A DNA stretch of 64,000 bases from Acridotheres tristis (taxonomy: Eukaryota; Chordata; Aves; Passeriformes; Sturnidae), in contig CM072889.1 in NCBI GenBank assembly GCA_037013685.1, positions 8,317,976-8,381,975 of the forward strand, in the 5' to 3' direction. The notes under the pieces are model-generated. The model was not told the origin of the DNA, did no database searches, and saw nothing but the letters and a program-made list of their open reading frames with translations. Positions 10,366 to 23,580 of the stretch are shown one piece after another (the first letter of the stretch is position 1; each line of letters begins with the position of its first letter). The position numbers were made by a program, and so were the translations under genes.

Positions 10366-10844
10366 TTGAACTAAAAAGCCTAAAAATAGAATTTCCCAAT
10401 GGACATTAACAACTTCAAACATGTGGAAGGTTTTGTAATGGTAACTGGAATTCGCTGACTGAACTCAAAACTCAGATCTGTTTTGTTATGACGATACAAT
10501 CTAGCAAGTCGTTATTGGAAGAACAGTTAGCTATTTTTAAGTTTGCTCATTTTCTTATTTTAATCTCTTAAGGTTAAAGACAAGCTATTAGACAGATATT
10601 AGAGAGAAAAAAATTAAAATCTGAATGTAAATGGTGAGAAATTCCAGCTATCCAAATCATAGACACATAGGTAGATTTTTTAATGAACTTTATTAATCAT
10701 AAACACTTTGAAATAATTTCTGCTAGCTGAACTTATAAAATATCTTTAATTTAAGACTAGTCTTTCTCTCAAATTATTACATATGTTGTGAACTATTCTT
10801 ACTATGAATTGGTAAGATCTGGTAACTGGTAATATCCATGACAA

Positions 10845-10905
10845 AGGGGTTGGATCTAGATCATCTTTAAGGTCCCTTCCAACCCAACCCATTCTATGAC
10901 TCTAT
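10845..10905 (+). repeat. CR1 LINE 3' end fragment
   Basis: The phrases GGGGTTGGATCTAGATCATC, AAGGTCCCTTCCAACCCAAC and CATTCTATGACTCTAT are the last bases of avian CR1 elements, including the terminal ATTCTATGA-type octamer. Plus orientation, about 60 bases only. Confidence 0.85.
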
Positions 10906-13900
10906 AACAAAACTTAGAAATAGCAACTTAAAAAATTATAAAAGGAAAACCTTTTAATGCATAACAACAGTCACCAGAATTTACAGACACAGGACATAGT
11001 TGAAAAAAAGTTAATTTGATTTACTGAAATATTGAATAAGTGAATAAAAATATCAACAGTTCCATAAGACTGGATCAATAGATCCCATTTAGGAATTTGT
11101 TATCATTTATTTAGGTGGGATTCCCAAAAAATACACAGAGTATGGGCATCACATTTCCCTCTCCTCCTGAATCCACCTGCAGAAGCCTTTGACAGTGCTG
11201 AGAAAAACGGACCTGGTTTGAAAAAAATTTCAGCACTGCTGCAGCCAGTTCTCCCAGCCCCACTGAGAGATTTAAAATTAATTTAAAAATCCCATGCTCT
11301 TACTTTTTTTTACAGGAAAAAAACTCTCCTCTGGAAAGATTCCCACAACAAAAGCAAAAATGGCTTGCTTTGAGATTATGTACAAAGCCTTTTTCTTTCA
11401 GCCTCTTTAAGTATTTGGAGGTGGCATTTGTTGCAATGCAGAAAAATACACGAGTTGAAATGAGAACTTTGACGTTAAGTTTCCCTTTCAGCTAAACAGC
11501 TTCTGTCTTCCAGATAACTCACACTTGGTTCAGAGCATTTCACTTAGCTTTTCTCCTGACCTCTGGGTTAAGGGATTTTATTTCTACCGAGTAAATTGAG
11601 AGTGGGTCCATTCTTAGGTGTAAAATTGGGGTGAAAATCACCACAAAAACGTGAATAATGTTCAACATAACCAGAGGGAAAATAAGTCTAACTAAACAAG
11701 CCATGGCAAACAGAGTAAACTCACACTCTGCAGTGGACTTTCACACAGAAGGCAGCTATAAACTGAGTGTGGCCTGAAAATCTATCAGCCCCCTGCCTCT
11801 ACCTAATGAGACTCTTTTCTTTATTGCATTTTTACAGACTTATAAAAGCAACATAGGATGGATTATATGGGCTGTCTGTCTACCCTGTCCATCTGTGGCT
11901 CTATTGGTGTTCACTCCCATAGACCAGGATAGTGCCTGGCAGGGGCTGGAACTTAAAGAAGTACAGAGGTGATTGAGAGACTTCTAAAAAAATAACAAAA
12001 CAACAACAGACATACAACCACTTCCCCAGTAAAACACTGATTCCAACAATACCACTTTGTAACAAAGACTGTAAAATCAAAATGAGTCAAAAAGAAAATA
12101 TCTTTACAAATGCAGCAAAACACTTCAATAGCCTTTGTGTGAGACCTGTGTGAATGTCAGTCCTAATTCCCATTAAAAGCATAGACAATTTCTCAGAACT
12201 CTGAAGGGAACATAATTATTTAGAAAAAACAGGTCATGTCTATTTGGATAGACCTATTTCAAAGTTCTAGGATAATGACTTCATTTAATATGCATTACAC
12301 AAGACATTTTTGGAGCTATTCTCATAGAATCAAAGCCTTCCTGTTCATGTAACTCACTTTTGCGATTCTTTATTTTGTCATTGTTGCCATAAACAATGTG
12401 CTGCGCATGGCAGGAAGGGGAAAGGAGATATTTTTAAAGGAAAAATAGCAATCCCTGCACAGAATTTTGTAGTTATATATACACCAGCTGCATAAGTGCT
12501 CTGATAAACTGCCAAAAAGGGTCACTATAAAGCAACACTACTTCAAAGTTTTAATCCCTATTAAAGGAAATTATCTGGACTCTCTCCAGAAATATTTTGA
12601 GGGGGACAAAGGGACAAAAGCTTCAGCAGAAGATCAAATGTTGTTGATTATAGCTGCTAACTTCAGTAAATTAGCAAGGAACTTTTATTATAACCAATCA
12701 AGCTCTTGTTAAAGATAACACATTCTTTTTATTCCTTGTATATTTGTATAATAGTCACTTTTCTGGAAGTCATCAAATCTTGTTGCAAACTCATGTGAAA
12801 ATACCATTCTCTCTTTTAACTTCTTAAAAATAACAATGAAACTTATGATCACAGTGAAAATGCACTGGTTATGTTAAAATATTTCAAAATAAAAGATTGG
12901 GAATTACAGAAAAGTCTACCCAGTACCATCAAAGAGACTGATAGTCCACAATAGAAGAGCCCTAAAATGATATATTTTTCACACTTGTTTTTTATTGTTT
13001 TGTTCATACAGAGGAAGCTTAGCTAAACAGTCTTTTTAGGAAATCTGATAGTGTAACAAAGATCCATTATGGTTTCACTTTAGAGAAGGCATTCACTCAA
13101 ATATTAGTTGCTAAAAAGCTATTTTACATAGTGAGCTTAACCATATGATTATCTTAAGAGTCCTGTCTTTATCAAATAACCAAAAGGGGGTGAATGTTTT
13201 GCTTTGAAGCTTTTCACTAATAATATATTTTACAGCAAGTTAAGTATTTTCTAAAAAAATAGCTACTTTAAAAGCAAATATCTTAGTGACAGGCTGTTGC
13301 ACTGAGATCCCTTTCTTACATGCCATGCTCTACATACACATTTTTCATCCATTTCATTTGTCTGCTGTCCAAGTTTACCAGTGATAAAATAAACCTTTCT
13401 GGAAACTATTTATGAAAGTTCCAGTGCCCACTGAAATTAATGTCTGGATGGTATTAGTATAATATGAGAATTTTCATTAAAACTTAAAATTATCCCTACA
13501 ATTAAGTGTGATAAAAGCACAAAATTTATGAGAATAATTTTTTAAAAAGCTATGCAAGCCAGTTTTCCTCAGTGCCTCTCCTTTAGCATTACTAAAAGAA
13601 AATAAAACCTAATGCATAAACTGTGCCTTTCTAGGTAGGTCAGCTAAAAATCCATGTAATATATAGTAATGTATTTCCACAACTGTAAATGTTTCTTTCC
13701 TACAGTCAATCAGTTGCTTATTGCTTATTACTAATATTGCTCAAAGCCTTTTGTTCTAACAAGCTAACTAGGAACATTTACTGAAAGTGTAGTTCTTTTG
13801 TTTATTTATTTTCCATTTCTGTTGGGCAGAATGAAATAGCACAGAGAAGCTGAACAATGAAGGTGGACATTTCTCCTCCTCCCAGTAGGACACAAGTTGT

Positions 13901-14531
13901 ATCTGGGCAGCTTTCCATTGTCTGATGTCCCGGCATGGGAGTGTTTGAAAATCCTCTGCAGTGGCACAGTCCAAAAGTCAAGAGGTGGAGAGAGAAGCCA
14001 CCTGCAGTCTTTTTATTTCTGCATAATATCAAATACATTCAACTTAAAATGTTCCTGGACAACTCTTGTATCCTGTAATTCCCATGTAATGCATCCCTCC
14101 TCCCCAAAGCAGTCTAAGGTTCATTGGCTGTGGTTAGATAAAAACAGTCATTGCTACTAACTAACATTATGTAATGGGCTGATGGAAGGCCTATGAAGCA
14201 GCAGCACGCTTTGCAGCATAAGCACTCATTGGACTCATCAGAGTCAGTGCTCAACACTGTTAATCTTCTTCTGTGGAGTCTCAAGCAAGTTTCTTCATTT
14301 TTGTGACATCTTTGTGCTGTGCAGATCAAGAAAGGAAGGGTTCTAGCATACCACTGCTGGTAGGGGTCTGGTTTGGCCCTTGCTCTTAGCCAAGGTCCCT
14401 CAGCTGCCTCAGGACATGAACAGAGCAGCTTTTTCCTCAGAGCCAAAGTACTACAGCACAGTACATGTTGTGTTTGCCCTCCTATCTTGGCTTGTTCCCC
14501 TGCAGGTTGTCCTGTTGGTGCCACTCCTTTA
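10906..14531. other. Unrecognised AT-rich non-coding DNA
   Basis: No ORF, repeat family or regulatory element stands out over 3.6 kb. It could be ancient intergenic or intronic DNA. Confidence 0.55.
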
Positions 14532-14795
14532 GTGACAGGACAAGAGGACATGGCCTCAAGCTGTTCCAGAGAGATTCAGGTTAGACATCAGAAGGAATTT
14601 CTTCATACAAAGGGCTGTAAAGCATTGGAATGGGTTGCCTATGGATATGGTGGAGTCACCATCCCTGGAGATACTCAAGAAATGACTGGACATGGCACTT
14701 AGCACCATGGTCTAGATGACAAGGTAGTGATCAGTCCAAGGTTAGACTCTGTGATCACAGAGGTCTTTCCAACATCACTGACTCTGTGATTCCTG
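14532..14795 (+). repeat. CR1 LINE 3' fragment, plus strand
   Basis: It starts at GACAGGACAAGAGGACATGGCC and runs through the CR1 3' region (GTTAGACATCAGAAGGAATT, GGAGTCACCATCCCTGGAG) to the terminal GACTCTGTGATTCC. It is the same subfamily as the minus-strand copy at 26136-26455. Confidence 0.85.
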
Positions 14796-15208
14796 AGTAA
14801 CCCAAGCTGTCTACTTGGACAATGGCAGGTACGGGGTAATTCACCTTGGTACAGGAGAAGATAAAAAGCCCTGGATTGAGATTTAAGAGGTGAATACTGG
14901 TGTCCCACATACACCCAAGTGTCCCATATTTTTCATTGAACTGGAAAGTCCTAGCTCAAGTTGAACTGAGATATGTTGTCCCAGCATTTCTGGAAGATGT
15001 GGAGTTCCTTGCAGAGCCAGGACACAACGTTCTGCTCTGTCACCACAGCACTGGTTCTCTCCTACAACTGAGAGGTTCTCTGCAAAATACTGCAAGGCAA
15101 TACCTGTATTCACTATGTGGGTCCTTCCCACCTGTCCTAGGGTGACTATATGATGCTTGTATCCCAAATCACCTGTTCTGTTTATGCTGGATATTAAGTT
15201 CTGCATCT
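14796..15208. other. Unrecognised sequence
   Basis: About 400 bases of unassigned DNA between a CR1 end and an LTR. The overlapping ORFs here are short and unconvincing. Confidence 0.5.
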
Positions 15209-15780
15209 TTAAGATTGGTTTTGAGAGCAAAGGCGGGGGGAGAAGAAGCACGCAGTTTTTTTGCAGAAACTGCACTTGCTTCCCTGCATTCCTTCTCACG
15301 GACTGTGTTGCCTGCAATACAGAAGCAGGAGAGAGCTCTCCTTAGCTTTTTAGTTACTTTTTTTAGCTCGCTGAGGCAGAGAAGTTCCCCGGACTGTGGC
15401 TTTTCTTTTTCTTGGAACTGATCAGCCCTGCTCTGGACTGAAACCCCTGAAAAAAACTGGGAGCTCCCACCTGTGACCCACCAGGGTGGAGACACAGCAT
15501 TTTCCAGCGCCAGAGGGACTGATAAGAGACTGAGCACGATGAGCTACACCCCACAAAGAGGACTTTCTGAATTTGCCATCTCTTCAGAACAGAAAGAGGT
15601 TGTATTGTTTAATATTATTCATTTTTTAATGCTTATGAATACTTTGCTTGTTAAATAAACAGTTTTTTTCTACTTTTGTCCAATGAAATCTTTTCCTGAG
15701 CCAGGTGGGGAAGGAGCTGCTTGAATCTGCTTTCTAGAGGGACCCCTTTGGAAGTTTCCTCCCAAATTTGCTCCAAAACA
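15209..15780 (+). repeat. Solo LTR remnant, avian ERV, with poly(A) signal
   Basis: The phrases CCGGACTGTGGCTTTTC, GGGAGCTCCCACCTGTGACC, GAGCACGATGAGCTACACC and CTTGTTAAATAAACAG, and the end CTCCAAAACA, match a well-known LTR family of songbirds as I remember it. AATAAA is at 15654-15659, in plus orientation. The left boundary is approximate and no target duplication was identified. Confidence 0.65.
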
Positions 15781-16628
15781 GGACACCACCCAAGGATGTA
15801 GAGTCACAGTGAGATCTAGGAAGGAGGAAAACCACGGATACCTAAGAAAAGACAAAGGAGATGAAAAGAAGCTGTCTAGAAAAGACGAGGGATTGATGAT
15901 GGAAGAGAAATTGTAGAGAAATAAGACAAAGTGAACTTGGTTCAGAAAAATCTCTCATAAACAATCATAACAATAAATTGGCTCTGTGTGCCAGAAACTG
16001 ACACAAATTAGTTATGATTCTTCATTATGTGTTTAAACAAATCTGCTGTAATCTAAGTTTGATGGTATATGATCTGTAACACCAAGAAAATTCAGTCAGC
16101 ATTCCCTTTAGAAGCAGATTCTTGCTCTAGTAGCAGCCAAGCTTGACAGATGTTCTCCTTAGGTTGGGGACTCTTCCATTCTTTGAAGAAGGCAAAATGT
16201 CAGGAAAACTACTCTGACACAGTTAACACATAAAGAAATACACAGAAGATTTTTCTCACAGCAGCAGGCAGAAAGAAACACTAACAATATCTATGCAACT
16301 CCCCCCCAAAAAGATAACATGAAGATTTGCTTGTGTATTAAAAATGTTAAAATGCAACAGCCTATGAACAGAAAACATTAAATAATTAGTTACATATAAG
16401 ATCGGTAACAACACTCATACATACATTTTCTTCTTTAGATCACAGATTTATTGGCTGATGCAGGTTACGTATGTATTCTCCACCTTGTACAATTCAGAAG
16501 CAACAATCTCTGCCAATGATATTTATCATGTACTCAAATGCTGATTGAAATTTGAACATTTAAAACTGAAAAATGGCCTTTATAGGTAGGGGGAAATGTT
16601 CCTTCTAGTACAAGCAGCAATTACACGT
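15781..16628. other. Unrecognised non-coding DNA
   Basis: No gene or repeat family recognised. Confidence 0.5.
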
Positions 16629-17009
16629 TGTTGTGGTTGGGGTTCTTGTTGAAGTGAAACAGCTGAAAAAACAGGAATGGCCTTTGCAAGGGTTTCACAG
16701 AGATGTTTCTTTCAGCCACGCGTGTGCACAGTCCCGGACCTCAGAGGCAAAGGCCAAGGCAATGGTCTGGGGTTTTGGGTTAAGTACACGGGGATTTTAC
16801 AAGGGTGGGGTTAGGGTGTAGGGGCCAACAGGGAACCAGGGTGGGAGTGACCAAAAGGCTGACAGACAGAGAGAGGGCAGGGGGCTGTCCTAAGGAACAG
16901 AACAAGCGTTGTCTTGACCTGATAGAACAAGATTCGTTATCAAAAGGAGATAACTGAGAGGCTTCTCCTGTCTTTCTAACTGGGAGTGCCTTTCAAGGTC
17001 TCCACAACA
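16629..17009. repeat. Solo LTR, 381 bp, with 8-bp inverted ends
   Basis: The sequence begins TGTTGTGG and ends CCACAACA, a perfect 8-bp inverted repeat of TG...CA type. The length and ends fit an ERVK-like avian LTR. Flanks (acacgt and catcat) do not match, so the target duplication is lost or the insertion was rearranged. Orientation is not settled because I see no clear poly(A) signal. Confidence 0.65.
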
Positions 17010-17049
17010 CATCATTAGATATAAGCTAAAACTTCTACATTTTTTTTCT

Positions 17050-17085
17050 CTTTTCTTTGTTTTCTTTGTTTTCTTTGTTTCTGCA
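17050..17085. repeat. Pyrimidine-rich 9-bp tandem repeat
   Basis: The unit TTTTCTTTG is repeated about three to four times. Confidence 0.85.
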
Positions 17086-19401
17086 CTTGACTTTCATCCC
17101 ATTAAATTCACTGGCCAAATTAGCCCCTGTTATTTGTTTTAATAATAATCTCATAATTAACCAAATGGAAAAAAACCCTCCACAACAGGATGTTTCCTAT
17201 TCCCTAAAACCAGATCTTACCCACCCACTCTAACATCTGCAGACAGTAAGCATAGTCCATCTCTTCTTTAATATCAATGTTAACTGATAATATCTACATG
17301 CAATAGTCTTTTTATCTCTACTGGGACTACGTGTTTGGCCCAGTTCTGCACTCATTGCTCAGACAAAGCTAACCCTTGAATCAACGACAACTTAGTTCAA
17401 TTAAAGGTTAAAGGAAAGAGTTTTTACTTTGCTCTTGGCAGTAAGGGCACTGAAAGAGTCCCATAAAACACAGCAGTGTTAATATGGGTGTATTTGCCTT
17501 TGCATTCAGCAGCTGTGAGAAGGTGTCTCAGCTCTGTGAGTCAGCCCTGCTTCAGTAAAGCAACTCATGAAAATATATGAACAGATTTTTTGTGGAGCCA
17601 AGAGGTTTTAGTAGGAACTGGTTACGTTCTGCTAGAGTTTCAGTATCTCCTACAATTTTAGAAAGGACATAATTAAGCAGTAATACAGTGTGAGCGATAT
17701 TAAGGACTTTCCATCTCAAGCATTTAAAAAACAAGTCAAATCCAAATACACTTTTTCATTGACCTTGGACTTTCTAAAAGAGAATTTAAGTGTTTGAGGT
17801 TTGTGTTTCTGAGTTTTTCTCACAAGGGACTTGAGAACTCTTTTTGAAAACCAAGATGCTTGCAGAATTAAATTATTCTAGGAGCTGAGGCTTTAGGGAA
17901 AAAAAAATACTGAAAATCACAAAAAAAGCCATTAGCTATTCCTGTTAGGTTAGGTAGTTTAATGACCTAGTTCCCTCCACAGATGTTCTTTTGAGGAATG
18001 TTGCTACAACCATTCCAGACGAAAGAGATGCAAGGGAATGTGGGTTTTTGTGACCAGAGTGGTGATTGCAGTCATGCACTGAAGGCTGAGCAGACTGTAT
18101 TTCACCAGTCGATGTTTATACCCAGAACATGCAATTAAAATGCAGCAGTAAATTAGGACTATTCTTGCATAAGTAAGGTGTGTCATGAGTAAATAAAGGG
18201 GTCATTTTTGGTCCAAAGCCAGTCTGTGAATAAATGCTGGATGGGAGATTTGATATACAATTTGACAATCAGCAATAAAGAGGGAAGACTTGAACTAAGA
18301 GCAACAACAAGCCTTTGAACGCTGAAAACATGTCTTGGAAAACATCTTCAAAAATACTTTCAATAGAAAAAAAAATCAATACTAGCAACACTTACAGTAA
18401 ATTTATCTAGTTAAATCATCACATATTTCTAGGAACTTTTTTCCTTGAAATAAATACAAGCCCAAATGGGGGTTGATCTGGTTGTTAGCTAAAACAGGGG
18501 GGGAAAAAACACTTGCTGCAATGCTTTTTATTCATTTTATTCATCTCTGTCTCACATTCCTCTAACTGTTTGTACCTGGGGGAAAGACATCCCCATATTT
18601 GCAATCTGGTATTAGCAAATTCTCAGAGGGGGCTATATAATCAAAATTTCACAAAACCTGGTCATGTAGGATTCCTTGTTCATGAGACACAAGTGGCCAT
18701 TCTCCTAAGATCTGTGGGTTTATCCACAAGTAAGCCCTTTCCTGTCTGGGTTCCCTCACTAAGGTGGCAGGCGTGTTTTTGCATTCTTCATTAAAACTTT
18801 TTTTGACTCTATAATTCAAATATCCATCAGTATGTTTAGAGAGGAAAGATTGTTCAATACACCCTATTATAGTGTGTGATAATCGCAGCTCACATGCTAC
18901 AATGAAATCCATTTGAAGGCAGCAAAACAAAAACCTGACTTTAGAAACCATCAGCCATCTGCATCTCACATTTACTTCAGTATATTTTGCAGGCACTCAT
19001 TCAAAATAAAGACTTTCTTCAGGTGTACACAACTCCAGTCAGCCAGAGTGCCTTCTCTTTTAAGTGCTTTTGAAAAGACACGTTGAAAAAGCATGTTCCT
19101 TCCTCCTTTAAAGTGAATGGATTCTTTGAGGAAATGGGAGTATTAACTGTGATTCAGCCACCCTTTTTGTCAAATTCTTTCACAAAGAGATCACTGCCTC
19201 TGGGACCCACAGACCCACATATTATTCACAGACCACACACTGGGAGGAGATGCACTGACCTCAGGTCAGTTACATCATCATTAGTGTTACTCCACTCAGG
19301 ATCTGAATAGTTCATTTAGATGAAGTGTCAGAAGTTATCAAGAGCAGCCATGAACTTGGGCTGATTCAGTTTTGAAAGCCTAAACAGTGCTCAAGGAGAC
19401 A
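17086..19401. other. Unrecognised non-coding DNA
   Basis: No coding or repeat signal recognised. The short ORFs on both strands look like chance. Confidence 0.55.
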
Positions 19402-19595
19402 GAGAGGCCAAATTTTCCATAGCTCTTCTAGGGTTTTGGTGGTATTGGTTTTTTAAAATTCATATTAGAGGTTCCCCATTTGATTTCTCAGTCCCAAGGA
19501 GAGGCCACATTTTTCATAGTTCTTCTAGGGTTTTGGTGGTATTCGTTTTTTTAAATTCATATTGCAGATTCCCTATTTTATTTCTCAGACCCAAG
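19402..19595. repeat. 97-bp tandem duplication, two copies
   Basis: Copy 1 is 19402-19498 and copy 2 is 19499-19595. Both begin GAGAGGCCA and end CCCAAG, and the two are directly adjacent with about a dozen substitutions by eye. Not a recognised transposon. Confidence 0.9.
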
Positions 19596-20773
19596 AAAAT
19601 GAGAGAAAACCTTCATCTGTACTCATTTCTCTTCTCTGTCATTTAGGAGAATCATACAAACATCTCTTCCGGATGACACGGCCTCTTCAATTTTGCAAGC
19701 TAGCTGTGAGCAAAGGCCACAATCTCTAGGGCCAGACCACAAGGTTCTCCTTTTGTAAAGCTGAGAAAACACAGAGCAAGTGCGAAATTGCCAAGGATTC
19801 CTTCCCTTGACACAGGGGATCCTTTGGGTGGATGGATGACAGGGTAACCTGCTTTACTCAACAAATGCACATGCTTCCTAAAAGGGGCGTTAGGAGTTTT
19901 ATGCGACTAAATTGATTCGGAGCAGACATAATAAGGAAAAAATCTTTGGGTAGCAGAATAAAGGACTGCAGCTCAGCCTTGAATGTGTGATAAATTATGC
20001 TAAAAGACAGAATTTTATTAAGCCTGAGGGAACAGGGTTGGCTTCCATATCCTTCCTTCTTCTGATGTACTGAGCATAACCCCAGCAAGAGAGAGAACTG
20101 TGCTTTTGGGTTTTCATTTCTCAATCTACTTAGCCTTCCATGTGCCCATAGGACAAAGAGGGGAGAGTAACAGAGACGGTTAATGGGTTCACTACAGTTG
20201 GCTGGTGTTAAAGCTGGGGCAGATTTTAATTAGAATTAAATTAGATTAAGATTCTAATTTAATTAGATTGGGTTTTAATTAGAAAGCAGCTGTACATACA
20301 TAAACCACAGCAATCCTAATCCAAAGAGCAATAGCGTGAACAACCTCTTGCAAAAGCACATAACTTTAATCCACATTTGTCTGTGGTTTTACAGGGAAGG
20401 GTTTCAGCAGAATTTTATTCTCATAGGAGAGGAGGTCACAGGAGAGAGAAGGAAAAAGTACATATATGTCTAAAAATCAGAACAGGGCACTTAAAATGTA
20501 AACAGAAAAGAATAAAAATACATCAAGTACCTCAGCTCCAAAAGAGAATATTAAGTTTTCCACTACCTTTCACAGAATAGATCTCTCCCATTCTGAGCAA
20601 GCCTTCAGCTGTTCCCATGGCTTTCTCTTGAGCATTGATTATTCTGGACATCCTGTGAGCCCCCCACAAACTATAATTGAAGCCTTTTAGGAACTCAGGT
20701 ACCCAATTTGCTAGGAATACTGCCAAGGACGAAATCATGAATATCAAATTCACTCTGCTAATATTTACCATGG
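19596..20773. other. Unrecognised DNA with an AT hairpin
   Basis: Mostly unassigned. A perfect 12-bp stem (20234-20245 with 20253-20264, 7-base loop) of AATTAAATTAGA type lies within a TTTTAATTAGA-rich patch. Confidence 0.55.
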
Positions 20774-21848
20774 TGTCTTGGTTTGAAAGACAGGTGTCTG
20801 AAAAGGAAGGCAGGAACCTCCCTTAGAATAAAAAATGTAAACTCCCTTCCTCCAAATCATTATACTTTTGAAATTAAGGGGCTCTCAGGCAAAGATATGA
20901 GAATAGGAAAAACAGTTCTTTACTAGTATGTATAATAAAGCAAACAAACAACAACTACAGCATTAACCTCAAACAGAACAGGGACCCAGGAACGCTCCTC
21001 TCGGCCGCAGACACTTTCCCTTTGCTGCAGTTCCAGCCACAGCCAGCAGGGGCGCTGGTGGCCCCCGGTGGGCAGGGCAGGCGCCATCATCCCCGCGCGG
21101 CTGCAGGGGGCGCTGTGGCGCCAGCTCGGAGAGCGCGTGGTAATGGCGGCATGGCCGAGACGGGAAGGGATGGAAGAGAGAGGCTTTGCTTCAGGAATCC
21201 CGGGGCAGTCGATCCCAGTGTCCCAGAAGGACTCTCGGAAGCAACAAGCTGGGCTCGCAATATGTATCGGCAGGCAGGGGCTACAGTGCAGCGAAAACTC
21301 AGAGCAGTGCCGAAGAAGCAATGAGGGCAGGACAGTGGCAGCCTGGCTCGCAGCAGGGCAGGAAGAGGCAAGCTCAGGATCCTGGGCACCCCAGCAGATG
21401 GAGATGGGTCTCTCCTTTAGTGGAGTAGGTGTCAATAAGGTCCCCGTTCAGTGGCTGCTCTCACAAGCAGAGGCTCTCGCCACAGCAGAAGAAGCGGCTC
21501 TGAGCTGGGCTCCGGCCCAGCAGTAAATTCCCTTTCCCCAAGCAGCAGCTCCGACTGTCCTCCGAAGCCGAGAGAGAGAGAGAGCGGGCAGCTGCCCCAG
21601 CCCTGTCTTCTTCCTGCCCAATTGCTATGATATCTCTGCCTCTCTGAGAAACTCCCAGATAAGAGAAGTGCAACCAGATGCCCTCTTTCCCTGATCTTGA
21701 TCACATCTTTTTGTTTTCTTAAGTTCTTAACAACTTTAACTTAACAACTTAAATTTCTTAGCAACTGGGTGTTAGTGTTTCCTAGCAACTTATGGGAAAA
21801 ATTCTATGAGTAAAAAGGAACAAAAGGAAGGAAATCTAACCCCCAACA
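20774..21848 (-). repeat. Solo LTR of the same broad family as the 1-5205 provirus
   Basis: The plus strand begins TGTCTTGGTTTGAAAGACAG and ends ACCCCCAACA, matching both ends of the proviral LTR at 4488-5205. The AGTAAAGAACTG string is also shared. It is longer (1075 bp versus 718), with a GC-rich middle. The flanks are catgg (20769-20773) and caggg (21849-21853), a 5-bp target duplication with one mismatch, which fits ERVL elements. ORFs inside it are LTR sequence, not genes. Confidence 0.85.
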
Positions 21849-22440
21849 CAGGGTCCACTGGGTCAATATGTAGGTTTCCTTGTTGGGAAGCAGGTCAGTG
21901 CAGAAGAAGCTGTGCTGCTGGACAAGCCAGGTGCTGCACACTCCTTTCCCTGCAGGCTGCAGCAAAACCTTGCACAGCAAAACCCAGTAAAAAAAGTGTT
22001 ACCTACTGAGGCCCAGGAAGTCCTTTAAGTCTGAAGCCCACAGGCTTGTTCAGCCTATGTATAAGAATATACCCAAATACTCCAGACAGAACAATGTCTG
22101 GCACTTCTCCATATCCACAGATGAGTATTCATTGCTTCCCCCATCATATGTGCTGCACATCCAGTGTCAAGGGGTGCAATACACTTTATGCTGTGAACTG
22201 CACTCAACTCTAAAAGTCTAAATGTATCTGAAGGTAGAAGGCGGTTTTTATATCTTAACCTGTACTACAGTAAAACATTTCCCTTTCTGTCTTGAGTGAT
22301 GGTCCATATGCAGTCTTACACTCTGTGGATACTTACTATCCTTTGACTTTCCCACTCCACCAGTGTAGATTACTTGGATGAGAAGTCCCTGGCCCTCAAA
22401 AAAAAAAATAGACAGAGAAGGGGACAATCCTCAATCCTGT
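21849..22440. other. Unrecognised DNA next to LTR fragments
   Basis: No gene seen. Confidence 0.45.
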
Positions 22441-22700
22441 CAAGAATTGCAGCAGCCCCAGAAGCTTCTGTATTAGGACTTTGGCTCCTTGCAGGAGCTG
22501 TGGATGTGTGGGAAGAGGAACACACACTGGAGTAGGTTTGCTGGCAAGACTTGTGACCCCATGGAAAACCCATGTGGGAGTAGTCTATTCCTGAAGGAAT
22601 GCACCCGTAGGGAAGGATCACAGTGGAGCAGTTTGTGAAAAACTGTGGCTCATGGGAAGGATCCATGTTGGGAGAAGTTCCCTCAGAAAAAAAATTTTAA
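22441..22700 (+). repeat. LTR fragment, avian ERVL-type
   Basis: The phrases GGAGCTGTGGATGTGTGGGA, GGTTTGCTGGCAAGACTTGT and ACCCATGTGGGAGTAGTC, followed by the repeated CATGGGAAGGATCCATG motif, match a common avian ERVL LTR as I remember it. Truncated at both ends. Confidence 0.55.
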
Positions 22701-23580
22701 AAAATTGCATGCAGGGGAGATCTTGTGCGGGATCTATACAATGTCTAGGCAAAACTGCCTTATTTCTAAATCCACATTGGAGTCCATCACTTTAGTAGCC
22801 TCAGTACACATACATAGCATGACCTCCAGCTGACAGATGAGAGCAGTCCAGAATCTTGGATTCTGTTTAAAATTAATCAGTGATTCACTGTCAAAACACA
22901 GCTCACTTCTGGCCTGGTTCAATGGGGAAGCCACTCAGGCCCTAAAGCTGGCTGGGTAACACAGGTACCAAAACAACACATGATATGACACAGAGGGGCA
23001 AGAGGGGAAATACCTAGTAATAACTCCTTTATTAACTCTTTTCAATTTTCAGCTGTAATAAAGTGCCTATGTATCCATATGTAACCACACTAATGAGGAA
23101 CCTTATTTCCAGGACCACTGAGTCTCCTGTAGTTTCTGTGGAAACTGCTATATAGAAATCTAGTCTCTTACAAGGGACTAAAAAGGCATTTGCATAGCTA
23201 AAGTCAGGCCACTGTTCTTAACAAGAACATCTTGATATTTTGGTTTCCATATCTTAACAGCTGGGAATGGCACGTAAGGTTGATCAGCAAACTGAAGTGG
23301 GATGACAACATAAACCCAGTATTAAATGTATAAGCAAAAGCCAAGGGTGGTAACCTTTTATGTGGAGACTGTGCAGACTAAATATTAAAGGAGAAAAGCT
23401 CCAGAGAAACCTGACAGATACTCTTTGCTGCAGCCACTTGGGGAGTAAGAAACAGGAGAAAACATTTTCCTTTGAAAACATATTCCTTTGATAGACTGAT
23501 AGGCTGAAATAATTCAGGATTAGAACATTTTTAAATTCCACACAAACATTTCCATACACGACTCTAACACAGGAAATCTT
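22701..23580. other. Unrecognised non-coding DNA
   Basis: No gene or repeat recognised. Confidence 0.5.

Noticed and set aside
20923..21704. Several overlapping ORFs of 60-170 codons on both strands
   Set aside because: They lie in the GC-rich middle of a solo LTR, where stops are rare, and have no protein features.
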